From contig NZ_JAPJIV010000004.1 of the NCBI RefSeq assembly GCF_026241895.1, positions 62,001-126,000 of the forward strand: 64,000 bases of DNA, written 5' to 3'. Of the stretch, positions 46,069 to 55,363 are shown piece after piece; positions within the stretch are counted from its first letter, which is position 1, and the number at the start of each line of letters is the position of its first letter. The notes below the pieces were generated by a model, which worked only from the letters and a program-made list of their open reading frames with translations, searched no databases and had not been told where the DNA came from. The DNA is from Pseudomonas sp. RIT-562 (lineage in GTDB: Bacteria; Pseudomonadota; Gammaproteobacteria; Pseudomonadales; Pseudomonadaceae). The translations under genes were made by a program, and so were the position numbers.

Positions 46069-46710
46069 TTACTTGCCTAACTTGCGCAATTCATCCGATT
46101 CAACCACCCGAACCCCATCCTGCTCTTCCAGCGCCAGGCGCCACATCGCCCGGGCCAGCTGGCAGGCTTCGATGCCGTGGTATTTACCCGGGATCAATCG
46201 AGACAACGGCCCCGCGACTTTTTCCGCCAGGCGCGGTTCAACCCGGTCACCCAACAGCAGGGAAGGCCGGCAGATGGTCAATTGTGGCCAGTCCTGCGCT
46301 CGCAAGGCTTGTTCCATCTCGCCTTTGACCCGGTTATAGAACACCGAGGATTTCGGGTCGGCCCCCAGCGCACTGATCACGATCAGATGCCGCGCGCCCA
46401 TTTCTCGCGCGCGCCTGGCGAACGCCACAACCATATCCAGGTCGACGGCGCGGAACGCTTGTTCCGAGCCGGCCTGCTTGATGGTGGTGCCGAGGCAGCA
46501 GTAGGCAATGTCCACTCGGCCGTTGAGTTGGGGCAGGAATACTGCCGGGTCGCCGACAGGGTTTTCCAGGTGAGGGTGCTCGGCCAAAGGCCGGCGTGAA
46601 GGCGCCAATACCCGTGTGATCGTCGGTTCATTTAGCAGGCGGTCAAGCAAGTGTTCACCGGTTAAACCGGTAGCTCCGGCAAGCAATACATGCTGAGGCG
46701 TCAAGTACAT
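46069..46710 (-). CDS. NAD(P)-binding oxidoreductase, atypical SDR (HTATIP2/YbjT-like)
   Basis: A 213-residue cytoplasmic Rossmann protein with [19 protein letters not shown] at the N-terminus as dinucleotide site. [28 protein letters not shown] and the [13 protein letters not shown] stretch are typical of the atypical SDR group related to human HTATIP2/TIP30. Substrate unknown. It is a single leftward gene, 28 bases downstream of the MORN-protease gene. Confidence 0.85.
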   Translation of the reverse strand: MYLTPQHVLLAGATGLTGEHLLDRLLNEPTITRVLAPSRRPLAEHPHLENPVGDPAVFLPQLNGRVDIAYCCLGTTIKQAGSEQAFRAVDLDMVVAFARRAREMGARHLIVISALGADPKSSVFYNRVKGEMEQALRAQDWPQLTICRPSLLLGDRVEPRLAEKVAGPLSRLIPGKYHGIEACQLARAMWRLALEEQDGVRVVESDELRKLGK

Positions 46711-46737
46711 AGTGTTTCTCCCTTGATACTGTTCAGC

Positions 46738-48456
46738 TTAGTTGCTCTTTGCATCCTTGCCGCCGATAGACACACTTTGCAGTGCTTTGCGTGCCTGCTG
46801 CTTGCGCAACAACTGCCAGTGCGACAGGACGGTTTTGGGTGCCCAGATCTGCGGTTCGGAGGCCTCGAAGTTGTCTGCCAGTTCCCGCTCGGCCACGGTC
46901 GCCTTGGCCAGCTTGAAGGCTTGCTCCAGGTCATCGGTCTGGTTCAGCGCCTGGGCGAACAGCGCGTCGCCGAAGTAGGTGAAGTTGGCTTCCTCGGAGC
47001 AGCCGAACGACACTCGATCAGCCCGTGAGGCGGTCATGATCAAAGTGCGGTCATCCTTGAGGGCGGGGATGAAACCACCGGAGTAACACGCGGAAATCAC
47101 GATGACCTTGTCGCGGTTTTTCAGCGGTGCGAGCACTGCAGCAAGCTCGTCTGCGGGAAGGTCCGACAGCTCCATGCGCGGCTGATCCAGTACCAATTCG
47201 TGCTCGCTGGTGCCATGGCTGGTCAGGTAAATGAAGATCAGGTCTTCCGGCCCGCTGCGCTCCGCGAGAGTTGCGGCCGCGCGGCGCAGGTTTTCCCGAG
47301 TGGCCATCGGCCGATCCACCAGATGGTCGCGATGGTTGACCAGGCGGATCTGGCCAAACGCGCCAAAGCGGCTGCTGAGCATATTGCTCACGTAATCGGA
47401 TTCGCGCAGGAACACGCTCTGCTTGCCATCACCTCCGAGCGTCAGGGTGTAGAGCTCAACCGCCGGCGTCGAGGCTGGCACGCTCGCCAGGGCGTCGTCC
47501 AGTAACCGGCCCTGGGCCAGCAGGCCAAGTTCAAGGCTGTCAGGAAGCAGTTTGCCGTCAGCGTCGCGAACTCTCTGGCCGGCGATCCAGGTCCCGCTTT
47601 GCACGGTTCCGTCAGTCAACACCAGTGTGCCGTGGCCCGAGTAGCTGTCGTTGTCGAACTGGCCAACGTAGAAACTGCCGTCTGCAAGGTTCAATCGCCC
47701 AGGCCCGCTGAACCGCCAGTCGCTGAACTGGCCAACATAATGGCTGCCATCGGCGCCAATCAGTTCGCCTTTGCCGTTCAGTGAGCCTTCCTTGAATTGC
47801 CCGATCCAGACGTCGCCGTCGGCGTTTTCGTAGCGGCCTTTGCCGTGCAACTGATTGTTCTTGAAGCTGCCGACATAGATATCGCCGTCGGCACTGTTGA
47901 AGGTCCCGTTGCCTTCCAGCTGACCGTCGACGAAATGGCCGGTGAACTGGTTGCCGCTGGCATCGCCGCGCTGGCCTTCACCGTTGGGTTTGCCATGGGC
48001 AAATTGGCCCTGATAGGTACTGCCGTCCTCGAGCTCGAGGCGACCCAGTCCTGAATATTGATCGGCCTTGAACTCACCGCGGTAAGTCATGCCGTTTTCT
48101 TTGAGGGTGCCCTCGCCATCCCGGCGGCCAGCCTTGAAGCCACCGGTATAGCTGCTGCCATTGGTGGTCAGCGTGCCCTGGCCATCGAACAGGCCTTGAC
48201 TGAATTGCCCGCGATAGACTTCGCCGTTGCTGCCATGCCATTCGCCCTGGCCATGCCACTGGCCTTTGTCGAACTCGCCGGCGTACCAGCTGCCGTTCGG
48301 ATAATCGACGCGCCCCTGGCCTTGCAGCAATCCATCGACCACGTCGCCACGGTAGCGTCCACCGTCCGGCAGTCGGGCGTCAGGGGGCAGCAGCGATTCG
48401 CCGTCTCCGCAAGCGGTCAGCAACAGGGTCAACGCGAGGAGGGCAATCGAGCGCAT
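46738..48456 (-). CDS. Lipoprotein with MORN repeats and a C13 (legumain/caspase-like) protease domain
   Basis: A 572-residue envelope lipoprotein. Signal peptide MRSIALLALTLLLTAC has the lipidated Cys at 16. About eleven or twelve MORN repeats of roughly 23 residues follow (about 30-310; each begins YxGxF and has a GxG turn). The C-terminal caspase-hemoglobinase fold (about 345-540) has the dyad H414 (YLTSHGT) and C457 (VISACYSGGF). C13-family peptidases include legumain and GPI8. The start at 48456 gives the lipobox; a longer reading does not. Its partner and substrate are unknown. It is the only caspase-like protein in the window. Confidence 0.88.
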   Translation of the reverse strand: MRSIALLALTLLLTACGDGESLLPPDARLPDGGRYRGDVVDGLLQGQGRVDYPNGSWYAGEFDKGQWHGQGEWHGSNGEVYRGQFSQGLFDGQGTLTTNGSSYTGGFKAGRRDGEGTLKENGMTYRGEFKADQYSGLGRLELEDGSTYQGQFAHGKPNGEGQRGDASGNQFTGHFVDGQLEGNGTFNSADGDIYVGSFKNNQLHGKGRYENADGDVWIGQFKEGSLNGKGELIGADGSHYVGQFSDWRFSGPGRLNLADGSFYVGQFDNDSYSGHGTLVLTDGTVQSGTWIAGQRVRDADGKLLPDSLELGLLAQGRLLDDALASVPASTPAVELYTLTLGGDGKQSVFLRESDYVSNMLSSRFGAFGQIRLVNHRDHLVDRPMATRENLRRAAATLAERSGPEDLIFIYLTSHGTSEHELVLDQPRMELSDLPADELAAVLAPLKNRDKVIVISACYSGGFIPALKDDRTLIMTASRADRVSFGCSEEANFTYFGDALFAQALNQTDDLEQAFKLAKATVAERELADNFEASEPQIWAPKTVLSHWQLLRKQQARKALQSVSIGGKDAKSN

Positions 48457-48569
48457 AGCGGGATCCGGGCAATTAGGCGACCGAGTATGCCGCAGCTCCA
48501 TGACCTTATATAGCCAGGAAAACAGGAGAAGGCGCGAAACAGCATGAGCTGCTTCGCATCCAGGAACAT

Positions 48570-49025
48570 TTACACGAAGCAGAGCGACAGCGGTTCAGCG
48601 ATATAAGCCGGTTTGTCCGAACCTTCGATTTCAAGCGTGGCGGTGGCTTTGAGCAGCCATTGGCCGGGCTTTTTCTCGGTGACTTCGGTCAGGTCGACCT
48701 TGAGGCGCACCTTGGAGTTGACCTTGACCGGCTGAATGAACCGCACACTGTCGAGGCCGTAATTGACCACCATCTTCAGGCCTTCAGGCAGGATGAGGAT
48801 GTCTTCCATCAGTTTTGGAATCAGCGACAGCGACAGGAAACCGTGGGCAATGGTGCTGCCGAATGGGGTTTGCGCGGCTTTGACCGGGTCGACGTGGATG
48901 AACTGGTAGTCTCCTGTGGCTTCGGCGAACAGGTTGATGCGCTCCTGGTCGATGGTGAGCCATTCGGAACTTCCAAGTTCCTTGCCGACATAATCTTTGA
49001 GCTCTGCAACTGGAACATAGGGCAT
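48570..49025 (-). CDS. MaoC-like (R)-specific enoyl-CoA hydratase/dehydratase
   Basis: A 151-residue single hot-dog-fold protein. The active-site block reads FAEATGDYQFIHVDP...GSTIAHGFLSLSL with the Asp/His pair of MaoC hydratases (PhaJ-like). Such enzymes hydrate enoyl-CoA thioesters; the exact chain length is not evident. The start MPYVPVAELKDYVG was chosen over an upstream ATG seven codons earlier that lacks conservation. It is a single leftward gene, divergent from lrgA. Confidence 0.9.
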   Translation of the reverse strand: MPYVPVAELKDYVGKELGSSEWLTIDQERINLFAEATGDYQFIHVDPVKAAQTPFGSTIAHGFLSLSLIPKLMEDILILPEGLKMVVNYGLDSVRFIQPVKVNSKVRLKVDLTEVTEKKPGQWLLKATATLEIEGSDKPAYIAEPLSLCFV

Positions 49026-49171
49026 TGAGACTCTCCTTGGGTTCATCGGTTTTATAGTTTTGAGGTGGGGGGCTCAGACCTCCCGAATTTCCACTTTAGA
49101 TCATCATGGCCGCTTACTGCGGTCAACTGACCATGCTTTTGGCGAATGCCGGTCCATAGCGCAGGCATGCT

Positions 49172-49177
49172 TATAAT
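49172..49177 (+). promoter_or_regulatory. Possible -10 element for lrgAB
   Basis: A perfect TATAAT lies 45 bases before the lrgA ATG. No good -35 hexamer was seen 16-18 bases upstream, so the call is tentative. Confidence 0.4.
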
Positions 49178-49221
49178 GCTCGGCCCGCCATTGCGGGTGA
49201 CGGGTTTGGCGGGAGACTAGG

Positions 49222-49584
49222 ATGTTGTTACGAGGTTTGACATGGCTGGTGCTGTTCCAATTGCTGGGCACGGCGATTAATCATTTGTTTCTACCGGTGC
49301 TGCCGGGGCCCATCGTCGGCCTGCTGCTGTTGCTGGTGTATCTGATCAGTCGTGGGCAGGTGGGTGAGCCACTGAGCCTGGCGGCCAGCAGCCTGCTGCG
49401 CTACCTGCCCCTGCTGCTGGTGCCGCCGGCCGTTGGGGTCATGGTGTACGCCAAGGATATCGCCGCAGATTTCTGGGCCATTGTCGGCGCGCTGGTGCTC
49501 TCGCTGCTGCTGTCGATGGCGTTCGCCGGCGTGTTGATGCAGCGCATGGTCAAGCGCCATGCTCCGCCTGGGGACAGCCAATGA
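49222..49584 (+). CDS. lrgA: CidA/LrgA holin-like membrane protein
   Basis: A 120-residue protein with four membrane segments and the family motif LPGPIVGLLLLL (about 29-40). CidA/LrgA proteins resemble holins and affect murein hydrolase activity and export of small metabolites. Its stop overlaps the lrgB ATG by four bases. A positively charged C-terminus (QRMVKRHAPPG) is typical. Confidence 0.9.
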   Translation: MLLRGLTWLVLFQLLGTAINHLFLPVLPGPIVGLLLLLVYLISRGQVGEPLSLAASSLLRYLPLLLVPPAVGVMVYAKDIAADFWAIVGALVLSLLLSMAFAGVLMQRMVKRHAPPGDSQ

Positions 49585-50297
49585 CCTTCGATTGGCAGGG
49601 CGCCTGGACGTCAGTGATCCACCATCCGTTATTCGGCATCGGCATCACGCTGGGTGCTTACCAGCTGGTGCTGGCGGCATTCGAGAAAACCCGCTGGATC
49701 TTTTTGCAGCCGGTGCTGGTCTCCATGCTGTTGGTGATTGGCGTGCTGGTGGGTTGTGGCATCACCTATGCCGAGTACCGCAAGAGCACCGAGATCCTGA
49801 GCATCCTGCTGGGACCGGCGACTGTGGCGCTGGCCGTGCCGCTCTATCTGAACCTGCGACGGATTCGGCAGTTGTTCTGGCCGATATTTACTACGCTGGT
49901 GATAGGCGGGGTGGTGGCTACCGGCCTCGGGGTGTTGCTCGGCTGGTCGTTCGGTGCCGAACACATGATTCTGATGACCATGGCGCCGAAATCCGTGACT
50001 TCGCCGATTGCCATGCTGGTCGCAGAGCAGATTGGTGGAGTGGCTGCGCTGGCGGCGGTGTTCGTGCTCATCACAGGCGTGATCGGGGCGATTTTCGGGC
50101 CCGGTCTGTTAAATCGGCTTGGCGTCCACAGCCCGGAAGCTCGTGGCATGGCGCTCGGCATGACCGCCCATGCGGTAGGCACTTCGGTTGCCTTGCAGGA
50201 AAGTGAAGAGTGCGGTGCCTTCGCGGCGCTGGCAATGAGTCTGATGGGCGTGGCCACGGCGGTGTTCCTGCCGTTGGCGGTGTCGATGGTGGTGTAA
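49581..50297 (+). CDS. lrgB: LrgB/CidB-family membrane protein
   Basis: A 238-residue partner of LrgA with about six membrane segments. Conserved blocks are EYRKSTEILSILLGPATVALAVPLY and MAPKSVTSPIAM, followed by MTAHAVGTSVAL near the C-terminus. LrgA and LrgB act together in cell lysis control or pyruvate/glycolate export in other bacteria. Translationally coupled to lrgA (ATGA). Confidence 0.92.
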   Translation: MTFDWQGAWTSVIHHPLFGIGITLGAYQLVLAAFEKTRWIFLQPVLVSMLLVIGVLVGCGITYAEYRKSTEILSILLGPATVALAVPLYLNLRRIRQLFWPIFTTLVIGGVVATGLGVLLGWSFGAEHMILMTMAPKSVTSPIAMLVAEQIGGVAALAAVFVLITGVIGAIFGPGLLNRLGVHSPEARGMALGMTAHAVGTSVALQESEECGAFAALAMSLMGVATAVFLPLAVSMVV

Positions 50298-50302
50298 GGA
50301 AA

Positions 50303-50899
50303 ATGTCTATGAGCTTGCCGCTGTTTCCACTGAACACAGTGCTGTTTCCTGGCTGCATCCTCGACCTGCAGATTTTCGAGGCGCGCTACCTGGACATGAT
50401 CGGTCGCTGCATGAAGCAGGGAGGCGGGTTCGGCGTGGTGTGCATTCTCGACGGCGAAGAGGTCGGCATTGCTCCGCAGGGGTATGCGCTGGTGGGCTGC
50501 GAAGCGTTGATTACCGACTTCAAGCAGCAGGCCAATGGCTTGCTGGGCATTCGCGTGCAGGGCGGCAGGCGTTTTAATGTGCTGCGCACCGAGGTCCAGC
50601 GAGATCAGTTGACGGTTGCCGAGGTCGAGTGGCTGGAAGACGAGCCGGAGCAGCCGCTACAGGACGAAGACGCGGATCTGGTGGCCTTGCTCAAGGCGCT
50701 GGCGGAGCACCCGATGGTCGAAGCGTTGAACATGGGCACCGAAGCGACCGGGCAACAGTCGTTGGCCAATCAACTGGCGTACCTGTTGCCGTTCGCCGAA
50801 GTGGACAAGATTGATTTGCTGCAACTCGATGATCCGCAGCAGCGGCTGGATGCCATCCAGGCGCTGCTCGATGAACTGCAAGGCGAGCTGTTCGCCTGA
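50303..50899 (+). CDS. Lon N-terminal-like substrate-binding domain protein
   Basis: A 198-residue protein consisting of the PUA-like Lon substrate-binding domain alone, without ATPase or protease parts. It has LPLFPLNTVLFPGCILDLQIFEARYLDMI at the N-terminus and GGRRFNVL in the middle; the C-terminal half is helical. The ATG at 50303 is close to its AAGGA site; a second ATG two codons on has better spacing. It follows lrgB by five bases. Cellular role unknown; it may bind unfolded segments or nucleic acid. Confidence 0.87.
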   Translation: MSMSLPLFPLNTVLFPGCILDLQIFEARYLDMIGRCMKQGGGFGVVCILDGEEVGIAPQGYALVGCEALITDFKQQANGLLGIRVQGGRRFNVLRTEVQRDQLTVAEVEWLEDEPEQPLQDEDADLVALLKALAEHPMVEALNMGTEATGQQSLANQLAYLLPFAEVDKIDLLQLDDPQQRLDAIQALLDELQGELFA

Positions 50900-50941
50900 C
50901 TGCGTCCCTGGTCGCTGACTCGGCAGCCGCTTGCGAGCCGG

Positions 50942-52258
50942 TTAATAGGCGTAGCGCAGCATGGCGTGTGGCAGGTGGCGCAGGGCGAAGAAGCTGAACA
51001 GTGCCACCATTGCGGGCAACACGAGCCACCAGACTTTGGGCGGCATGGCCTTTAGTTCTTCGCCGCGCTGTGTTGTCCACAGGCTCGCGGCACAAACGCA
51101 GGCCGCCAGCATTGCACCTGCCGTTATATCAGTCGGCCAGTGCGCTCCCAGATAGACCCGCGACACCGCAATCGCCAGTGCCGGCAGGCATCCCACCAGC
51201 AGCCAGGTCAGGCGCATGCGCGGAGGTTGCCCGCGCCCGGCCAGTACCGCCAGGGTCAGGAACAATGCAAATGCCCCGGAAGCATGGCCGCTGGGCATGC
51301 TGTAGCTGGTGAGTGGATCGCTGAGAACTTCCGGGCGCACCCGGGCAAAAAACATTTTGCTCCCGGTGTTGGCCAGCGCAGTAATCAATAGTGTTGCGCA
51401 GGCGAAGATCGCCTGGCGCCATTGCCGCATCACCAGCAGCAGGACCACCAGCAGGGCGCTGAACATCAGCATGTTGCGGAATTCGCCAATGATCGTCAGC
51501 GTGACCGCCACTTCATCCAGCGTCGGGCTGCGGTGTTCCTGTACCAGCGTCATCACCCCCTGGTCGAGGGCGGTGAGGTGCGGGTAGCCGATAAACAGCC
51601 CGGCCAGAATCAGCAGGCTCATGCTGGAAATCAATACTGTCGCCTTGCGATGGCGGCGCATGCTGCTGGTTATGCTCAGGCCGACCATCACCGCAATACT
51701 GCCCGCGACGATGCCTGCTTCCGGCCAGAAACCTTCGGGCAGAGGCAGACGAATGGCTGCGCCTGTGGCCCAACCGGGCAGGAGATAGGCGACGCTCCAC
51801 CCCGCAGCGGCGAGCAGGCTCACGGCGGCAAAGCGCGGGAAGGGCATGTCGAACATCCCCGCCACCATGGGCAGCATGGGGCGCAGAGGGCCGATGAAAC
51901 GGCCTACCAGCAGACTGGCGATGCCATAACGTTGGAAATACGACTCCGCGCCGGCAATCCATTCCGGGTGATGGCGCAAGCCGGGCAGGCGGCGGATGTT
52001 CTGGTGAAAATGTCGCCCTATGAAGTAGGAGACGATATCGCCCGATATGCCGGCGATGAATCCCAGGAATAGTGTCTCGCTCAACGATAATGCGCCGCTA
52101 CCGGCCAGCACGGCCACGGCGAACAGCAACACTGTACCGGGTACGATCAGCCCTGCGATTGCCAGGCATTCGACGAAGGCCACGATGAATACGGCTGCGG
52201 CCAACCACTGCGGGTTTGCCGCGAGCCATCCGGTCACGCTATCGAGCCATGGGCCCAT
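50942..52258 (-). CDS. DedA-PAP2 fusion membrane phosphatase
   Basis: A 438-residue inner-membrane protein. Residues 1-175 are a DedA domain (CLAIAGLIVPGTVLLF, GDIVSYFIGR, RFIGPLRPMLPMVAGM). Residues 205-435 are a PAP2 phosphatase with all three motifs: K301-x6-R308-P309, PSGH 322-325, and S366-R367...H373...D377. Such fusions (LssY type) combine lipid transport with dephosphorylation, plausibly of undecaprenyl diphosphate or phosphatidate at the periplasmic face. Single leftward gene, convergent with the Lon-domain gene. Confidence 0.92.
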   Translation of the reverse strand: MGPWLDSVTGWLAANPQWLAAAVFIVAFVECLAIAGLIVPGTVLLFAVAVLAGSGALSLSETLFLGFIAGISGDIVSYFIGRHFHQNIRRLPGLRHHPEWIAGAESYFQRYGIASLLVGRFIGPLRPMLPMVAGMFDMPFPRFAAVSLLAAAGWSVAYLLPGWATGAAIRLPLPEGFWPEAGIVAGSIAVMVGLSITSSMRRHRKATVLISSMSLLILAGLFIGYPHLTALDQGVMTLVQEHRSPTLDEVAVTLTIIGEFRNMLMFSALLVVLLLVMRQWRQAIFACATLLITALANTGSKMFFARVRPEVLSDPLTSYSMPSGHASGAFALFLTLAVLAGRGQPPRMRLTWLLVGCLPALAIAVSRVYLGAHWPTDITAGAMLAACVCAASLWTTQRGEELKAMPPKVWWLVLPAMVALFSFFALRHLPHAMLRYAY

Positions 52259-52331
52259 ATAAACAACTCCATCGAATTTTTATAATCGCCCTCAGTGGAC
52301 GAACACACTTTTCAAAACACCACTGAAACCC

Positions 52332-52421
52332 TGTGGGAGCGGGCTTGCTCGCGAAAGCGGTGGGTCAGGCGAGACTAATTTCGACTAATACACCGCTTTC
52401 GCGAGCAAGCCCGCTCCCACA
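52332..52421. repeat. REP inverted pair
   Basis: Arms TGTGGGAGCGGGCTTGCTCGCGAAAGCGGTG (from 52332) and CACCGCTTTCGCGAGCAAGC... (52391-52421), perfect over about 30 bases, with a stray extra CTCCCACAG fragment just after. It lies between mpg and the DedA-PAP2 gene. Confidence 0.92.
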
Positions 52422-52439
52422 TGGCTCCCACAGCGGGCA

Positions 52440-53141
52440 TCACCAATCCAACAAAAAATAATCCCGCCCTTCGACCTGCCCGCGTCGCAGCGGGTTCCGT
52501 GTGCAGTACGGCGCATACGCGGCATCCACGAAGCGATACATCAAGTGTTCATCCCGCCCGAGCGGGATCCCCAGGCGAGTAGTCTGGATCAGGTGGCCAG
52601 GTGTTGCTCCCACGTCTTCCACCAGCAGCGCCTCATGGTCAAAACGCCTGGCATCCCAGACCGGCACCTTCAAGCCCAGCGCCTTGCACAGCAAGGTCTG
52701 CCCGGCGCACAACTTCTGTGAGGCGCGCGGCCGCCCTTGGGCATCTGGATTGTTCAGCAGCATCTGCGCCAGGCTGGCCGGCCCGCTTAATTCATCGACC
52801 CAGGGATAGGCGGACTTGATCAATACGGCATTACCCGGCCCTTGGGCACTGAAATTCAGCGAGTCGCCGCCCCGGGCGTAATACATATAGATGTGGCCGC
52901 CATCCAGAAACAAAGCCTTACGCTTTTCTGTGTAGCCGAGCGAGGCATGGCTGCCTTTTTCTTGAAAATAATAGGCTTCGGTCTCGATGATCCTGGCACT
53001 GAGCCACAAGTCACCGACCCGATGCCGAATGACTTTGCCCAGCAGATCCCGCGCCAGCGTTTGCGCGTCACGGTCGAAAAAGGCGTCCGGGAGCGCGTGG
53101 GGCTTGAGGTTGGCGGCGGAGGAGGCGGTCAGTTCGGTCAT
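52440..53141 (-). CDS. mpg: DNA-3-methyladenine glycosylase (AAG/MPG family)
   Basis: A 233-residue base-excision repair glycosylase of the AAG/MPG fold. It has LARDLLGKVIRH, the catalytic RIIETEAY (the Glu and Tyr equivalents) and IYMYYARG, then FSAQGPGNAVLIKS. It removes alkylated purines and deaminated bases. The start MTELTASS was preferred over longer readings that run into the promoter region. It is divergent from proA with about 190 bases between them. Confidence 0.92.
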   Translation of the reverse strand: MTELTASSAANLKPHALPDAFFDRDAQTLARDLLGKVIRHRVGDLWLSARIIETEAYYFQEKGSHASLGYTEKRKALFLDGGHIYMYYARGGDSLNFSAQGPGNAVLIKSAYPWVDELSGPASLAQMLLNNPDAQGRPRASQKLCAGQTLLCKALGLKVPVWDARRFDHEALLVEDVGATPGHLIQTTRLGIPLGRDEHLMYRFVDAAYAPYCTRNPLRRGQVEGRDYFLLDW

Positions 53142-53328
53142 GATCGACAGCGTTATCAGGGCTGAGTGAGCCGTGATGATAACAATAAGCACCTTAATTA
53201 CGGCTGAACGTCGGCAAATCGAGGTCCATTTCGACCATCCGCCCGTCACCGCTGTTAGTCGCGGGTCGCGACAGCTATAATCTGCCGCTTTACTCTTTAC
53301 CAAGCCCTAGCAAAGACCACTCCAGACC

Positions 53329-54600
53329 ATGACTGAGTCCGTTCTTGACTACATGACCCGCCTGGGTCGCGCTGCCCGCGAGGCTTCTCGCGTCATCGGC
53401 CGTGCCAGCACCGCGCAGAAAAACCGTGCGCTGCAGGCTGCTGCCAATGCGCTGGACGCGGCGCGCGTCGAGCTTGCCGCTGCCAATGAGCAAGATCTGG
53501 CGGCCGGTCGTGCCAATGGCCTGGAGCCTGCGCTGCTGGAGCGCCTCGCCCTGACGCCTGAGCGCATCGACGCAATGATCGTTGGCCTGCGCCAGGTCGC
53601 CGCCTTGCCCGATCCGGTCGGCGCCATTCGCGATATGAGCTTTCGCCCTTCCGGCATTCAGGTCGGCAAGATGCGTGTGCCCCTGGGAGTGATCGGGATC
53701 ATCTACGAATCCCGCCCCAATGTGACGATCGATGCCGCCAGCCTATGCCTGAAATCTGGCAATGCGACCATTCTGCGCGGCGGTTCCGAGGCTATTCACT
53801 CCAATCGCGCCATCGCTGCCTGCATCCAGCGCGGACTGGCCGAGGCCCAATTGCCTGCCGCCGTAGTGCAAGTGGTGGAAACCACTGATCGTGCAGCCGT
53901 CGGCGCGCTGATCACCATGCCCGAATACGTCGACGTCATCGTGCCACGTGGCGGCCGCGGCCTGATCGAACGAGTCAGTCGCGATGCACGCGTGCCCGTG
54001 ATCAAGCACCTGGACGGAATCTGCCATGTGTATGTCAGCGCCCACGCCGACCTGGCCAAAGCCCAGCGCATCGCGTTCAATGCCAAGACTTACCGTTATG
54101 GCATCTGCGGTGCGATGGAAACCCTGCTGGTAGATGAAAGCGTTGCCAAGGATTTCCTGCCGTCCATGGCCGCCCAGTTCCGCGAGAAAGGCGTCGAACT
54201 GCGCGGTTGCGCGCGCACCCGGGCAATCATCGATGCGCTCGTGGCCACCGAAGACGACTGGAACACCGAGTACCTGGCGCCGATCCTGTCGATCCGCGTA
54301 GTCGACGGGCTGGACCAGGCCATCGAACATATCAACCAGCATGGCTCTCATCACACCGACTCGATTGTCAGCGAAAACCTCGCCGAAACTCGGCGTTTTG
54401 TTGCTGAAGTGGATTCGGCCTCGGTGATGATCAACACGCCGACCTGCTTCGCTGACGGATTCGAGTATGGATTAGGTGCCGAGATCGGCATTTCTACTGA
54501 TAAGCTGCACGCCCGCGGACCTGTGGGGCTCGAAGGCTTGACCTGCGAGAAGTACATCGTGGTCGGCGATGGCCAGCTGCGCGGCCAGGCGTCGGTCTGA
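53329..54600 (+). CDS. proA: Glutamate-5-semialdehyde dehydrogenase (gamma-glutamyl phosphate reductase)
   Basis: A 423-residue enzyme reducing gamma-glutamyl phosphate with NADPH in proline synthesis. Typical ALDH-like blocks are present: [37 protein letters not shown], the active Cys in [12 protein letters not shown], and the C-terminal [25 protein letters not shown]. Full length. It begins the proA-nadD-rsfS-rlmH run conserved in Pseudomonas. Confidence 0.96.
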   Translation: MTESVLDYMTRLGRAAREASRVIGRASTAQKNRALQAAANALDAARVELAAANEQDLAAGRANGLEPALLERLALTPERIDAMIVGLRQVAALPDPVGAIRDMSFRPSGIQVGKMRVPLGVIGIIYESRPNVTIDAASLCLKSGNATILRGGSEAIHSNRAIAACIQRGLAEAQLPAAVVQVVETTDRAAVGALITMPEYVDVIVPRGGRGLIERVSRDARVPVIKHLDGICHVYVSAHADLAKAQRIAFNAKTYRYGICGAMETLLVDESVAKDFLPSMAAQFREKGVELRGCARTRAIIDALVATEDDWNTEYLAPILSIRVVDGLDQAIEHINQHGSHHTDSIVSENLAETRRFVAEVDSASVMINTPTCFADGFEYGLGAEIGISTDKLHARGPVGLEGLTCEKYIVVGDGQLRGQASV

Positions 54601-55291
54601 CTTGGGCGACCTCGACCTGACAGCGCCGGCCACCCCCGACGAGCCTGCCCCGCGACGCATTGGCGTGTTGGGCGGTACGTTCGATCCGGTGCACATCGGC
54701 CACTTGCGCGGTGGGCTGGAAGTCGCCGAATCGCTGGCGCTGGATGAATTACGCCTGACGCCCAGCGCCCGACCGCCTCATCGCGGTACGCCGCAGGTGT
54801 CGGCGAAGGACCGTCTGGCGATGGTCGAATGCGCGGTGGCCGGTGTGGCGCCGTTGGTGGTGGACGCTCGCGAATTGCAGCGGGACAAACCGTCCTACAC
54901 TATCGATACCCTGGAGCTGATGCGCGCCGAACTGGCCGCACGGGACCAGGTTTTTCTACTTTTGGGCTGGGACGCATTTTGCGGCCTGCCCACTTGGCAT
55001 CGCTGGGAAGAGTTACTCCAGCATTGCCACATCCTGGTGCTGCAACGCCCGGATGCCGACAGCGAACCGCCGGATGCCTTGCGCAACCTGCTGGCAGCGC
55101 GTTCGGTGAGCGACCCGCTGGCCCTCAAAGGGCCGAGCGGACAGATTGCATTCGTCTGGCAGACACCGCTCGCGGTATCCGCCACCCAGATCCGTCAACT
55201 GCTGGCCAGCGGTAAGTCGGTACGTTTCCTGGTGCCCGACGCGGTCCTGGCCTACATCGATGCGCACGGACTCTACCGTGCGTCGAACTGA
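54569..55291 (+). CDS. nadD: Nicotinate-nucleotide adenylyltransferase
   Basis: An adenylyltransferase converting nicotinate mononucleotide to deamido-NAD, with the nucleotidyltransferase motif [11 protein letters not shown] and the C-terminal SATQIRQLL (ISxTxxR variant). The conserved core starts at RRIGVLGG. The exact start is uncertain. ATG 54569 lies within proA (32-base overlap) and TTG 54602 lies just after the proA stop; both precede a non-conserved Ala/Pro/Asp leader. The gene links NAD synthesis to the proA-rsfS cluster. Confidence 0.92.
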   Translation: MASCAARRRSDLGDLDLTAPATPDEPAPRRIGVLGGTFDPVHIGHLRGGLEVAESLALDELRLTPSARPPHRGTPQVSAKDRLAMVECAVAGVAPLVVDARELQRDKPSYTIDTLELMRAELAARDQVFLLLGWDAFCGLPTWHRWEELLQHCHILVLQRPDADSEPPDALRNLLAARSVSDPLALKGPSGQIAFVWQTPLAVSATQIRQLLASGKSVRFLVPDAVLAYIDAHGLYRASN

Positions 55292-55363
55292 AAAAGGGCA
55301 CGCTTCAAGGCACGTGATCACGTGTAGCGAAGCGCCCGAACATACGAGCAAAACGAGTTTTAT

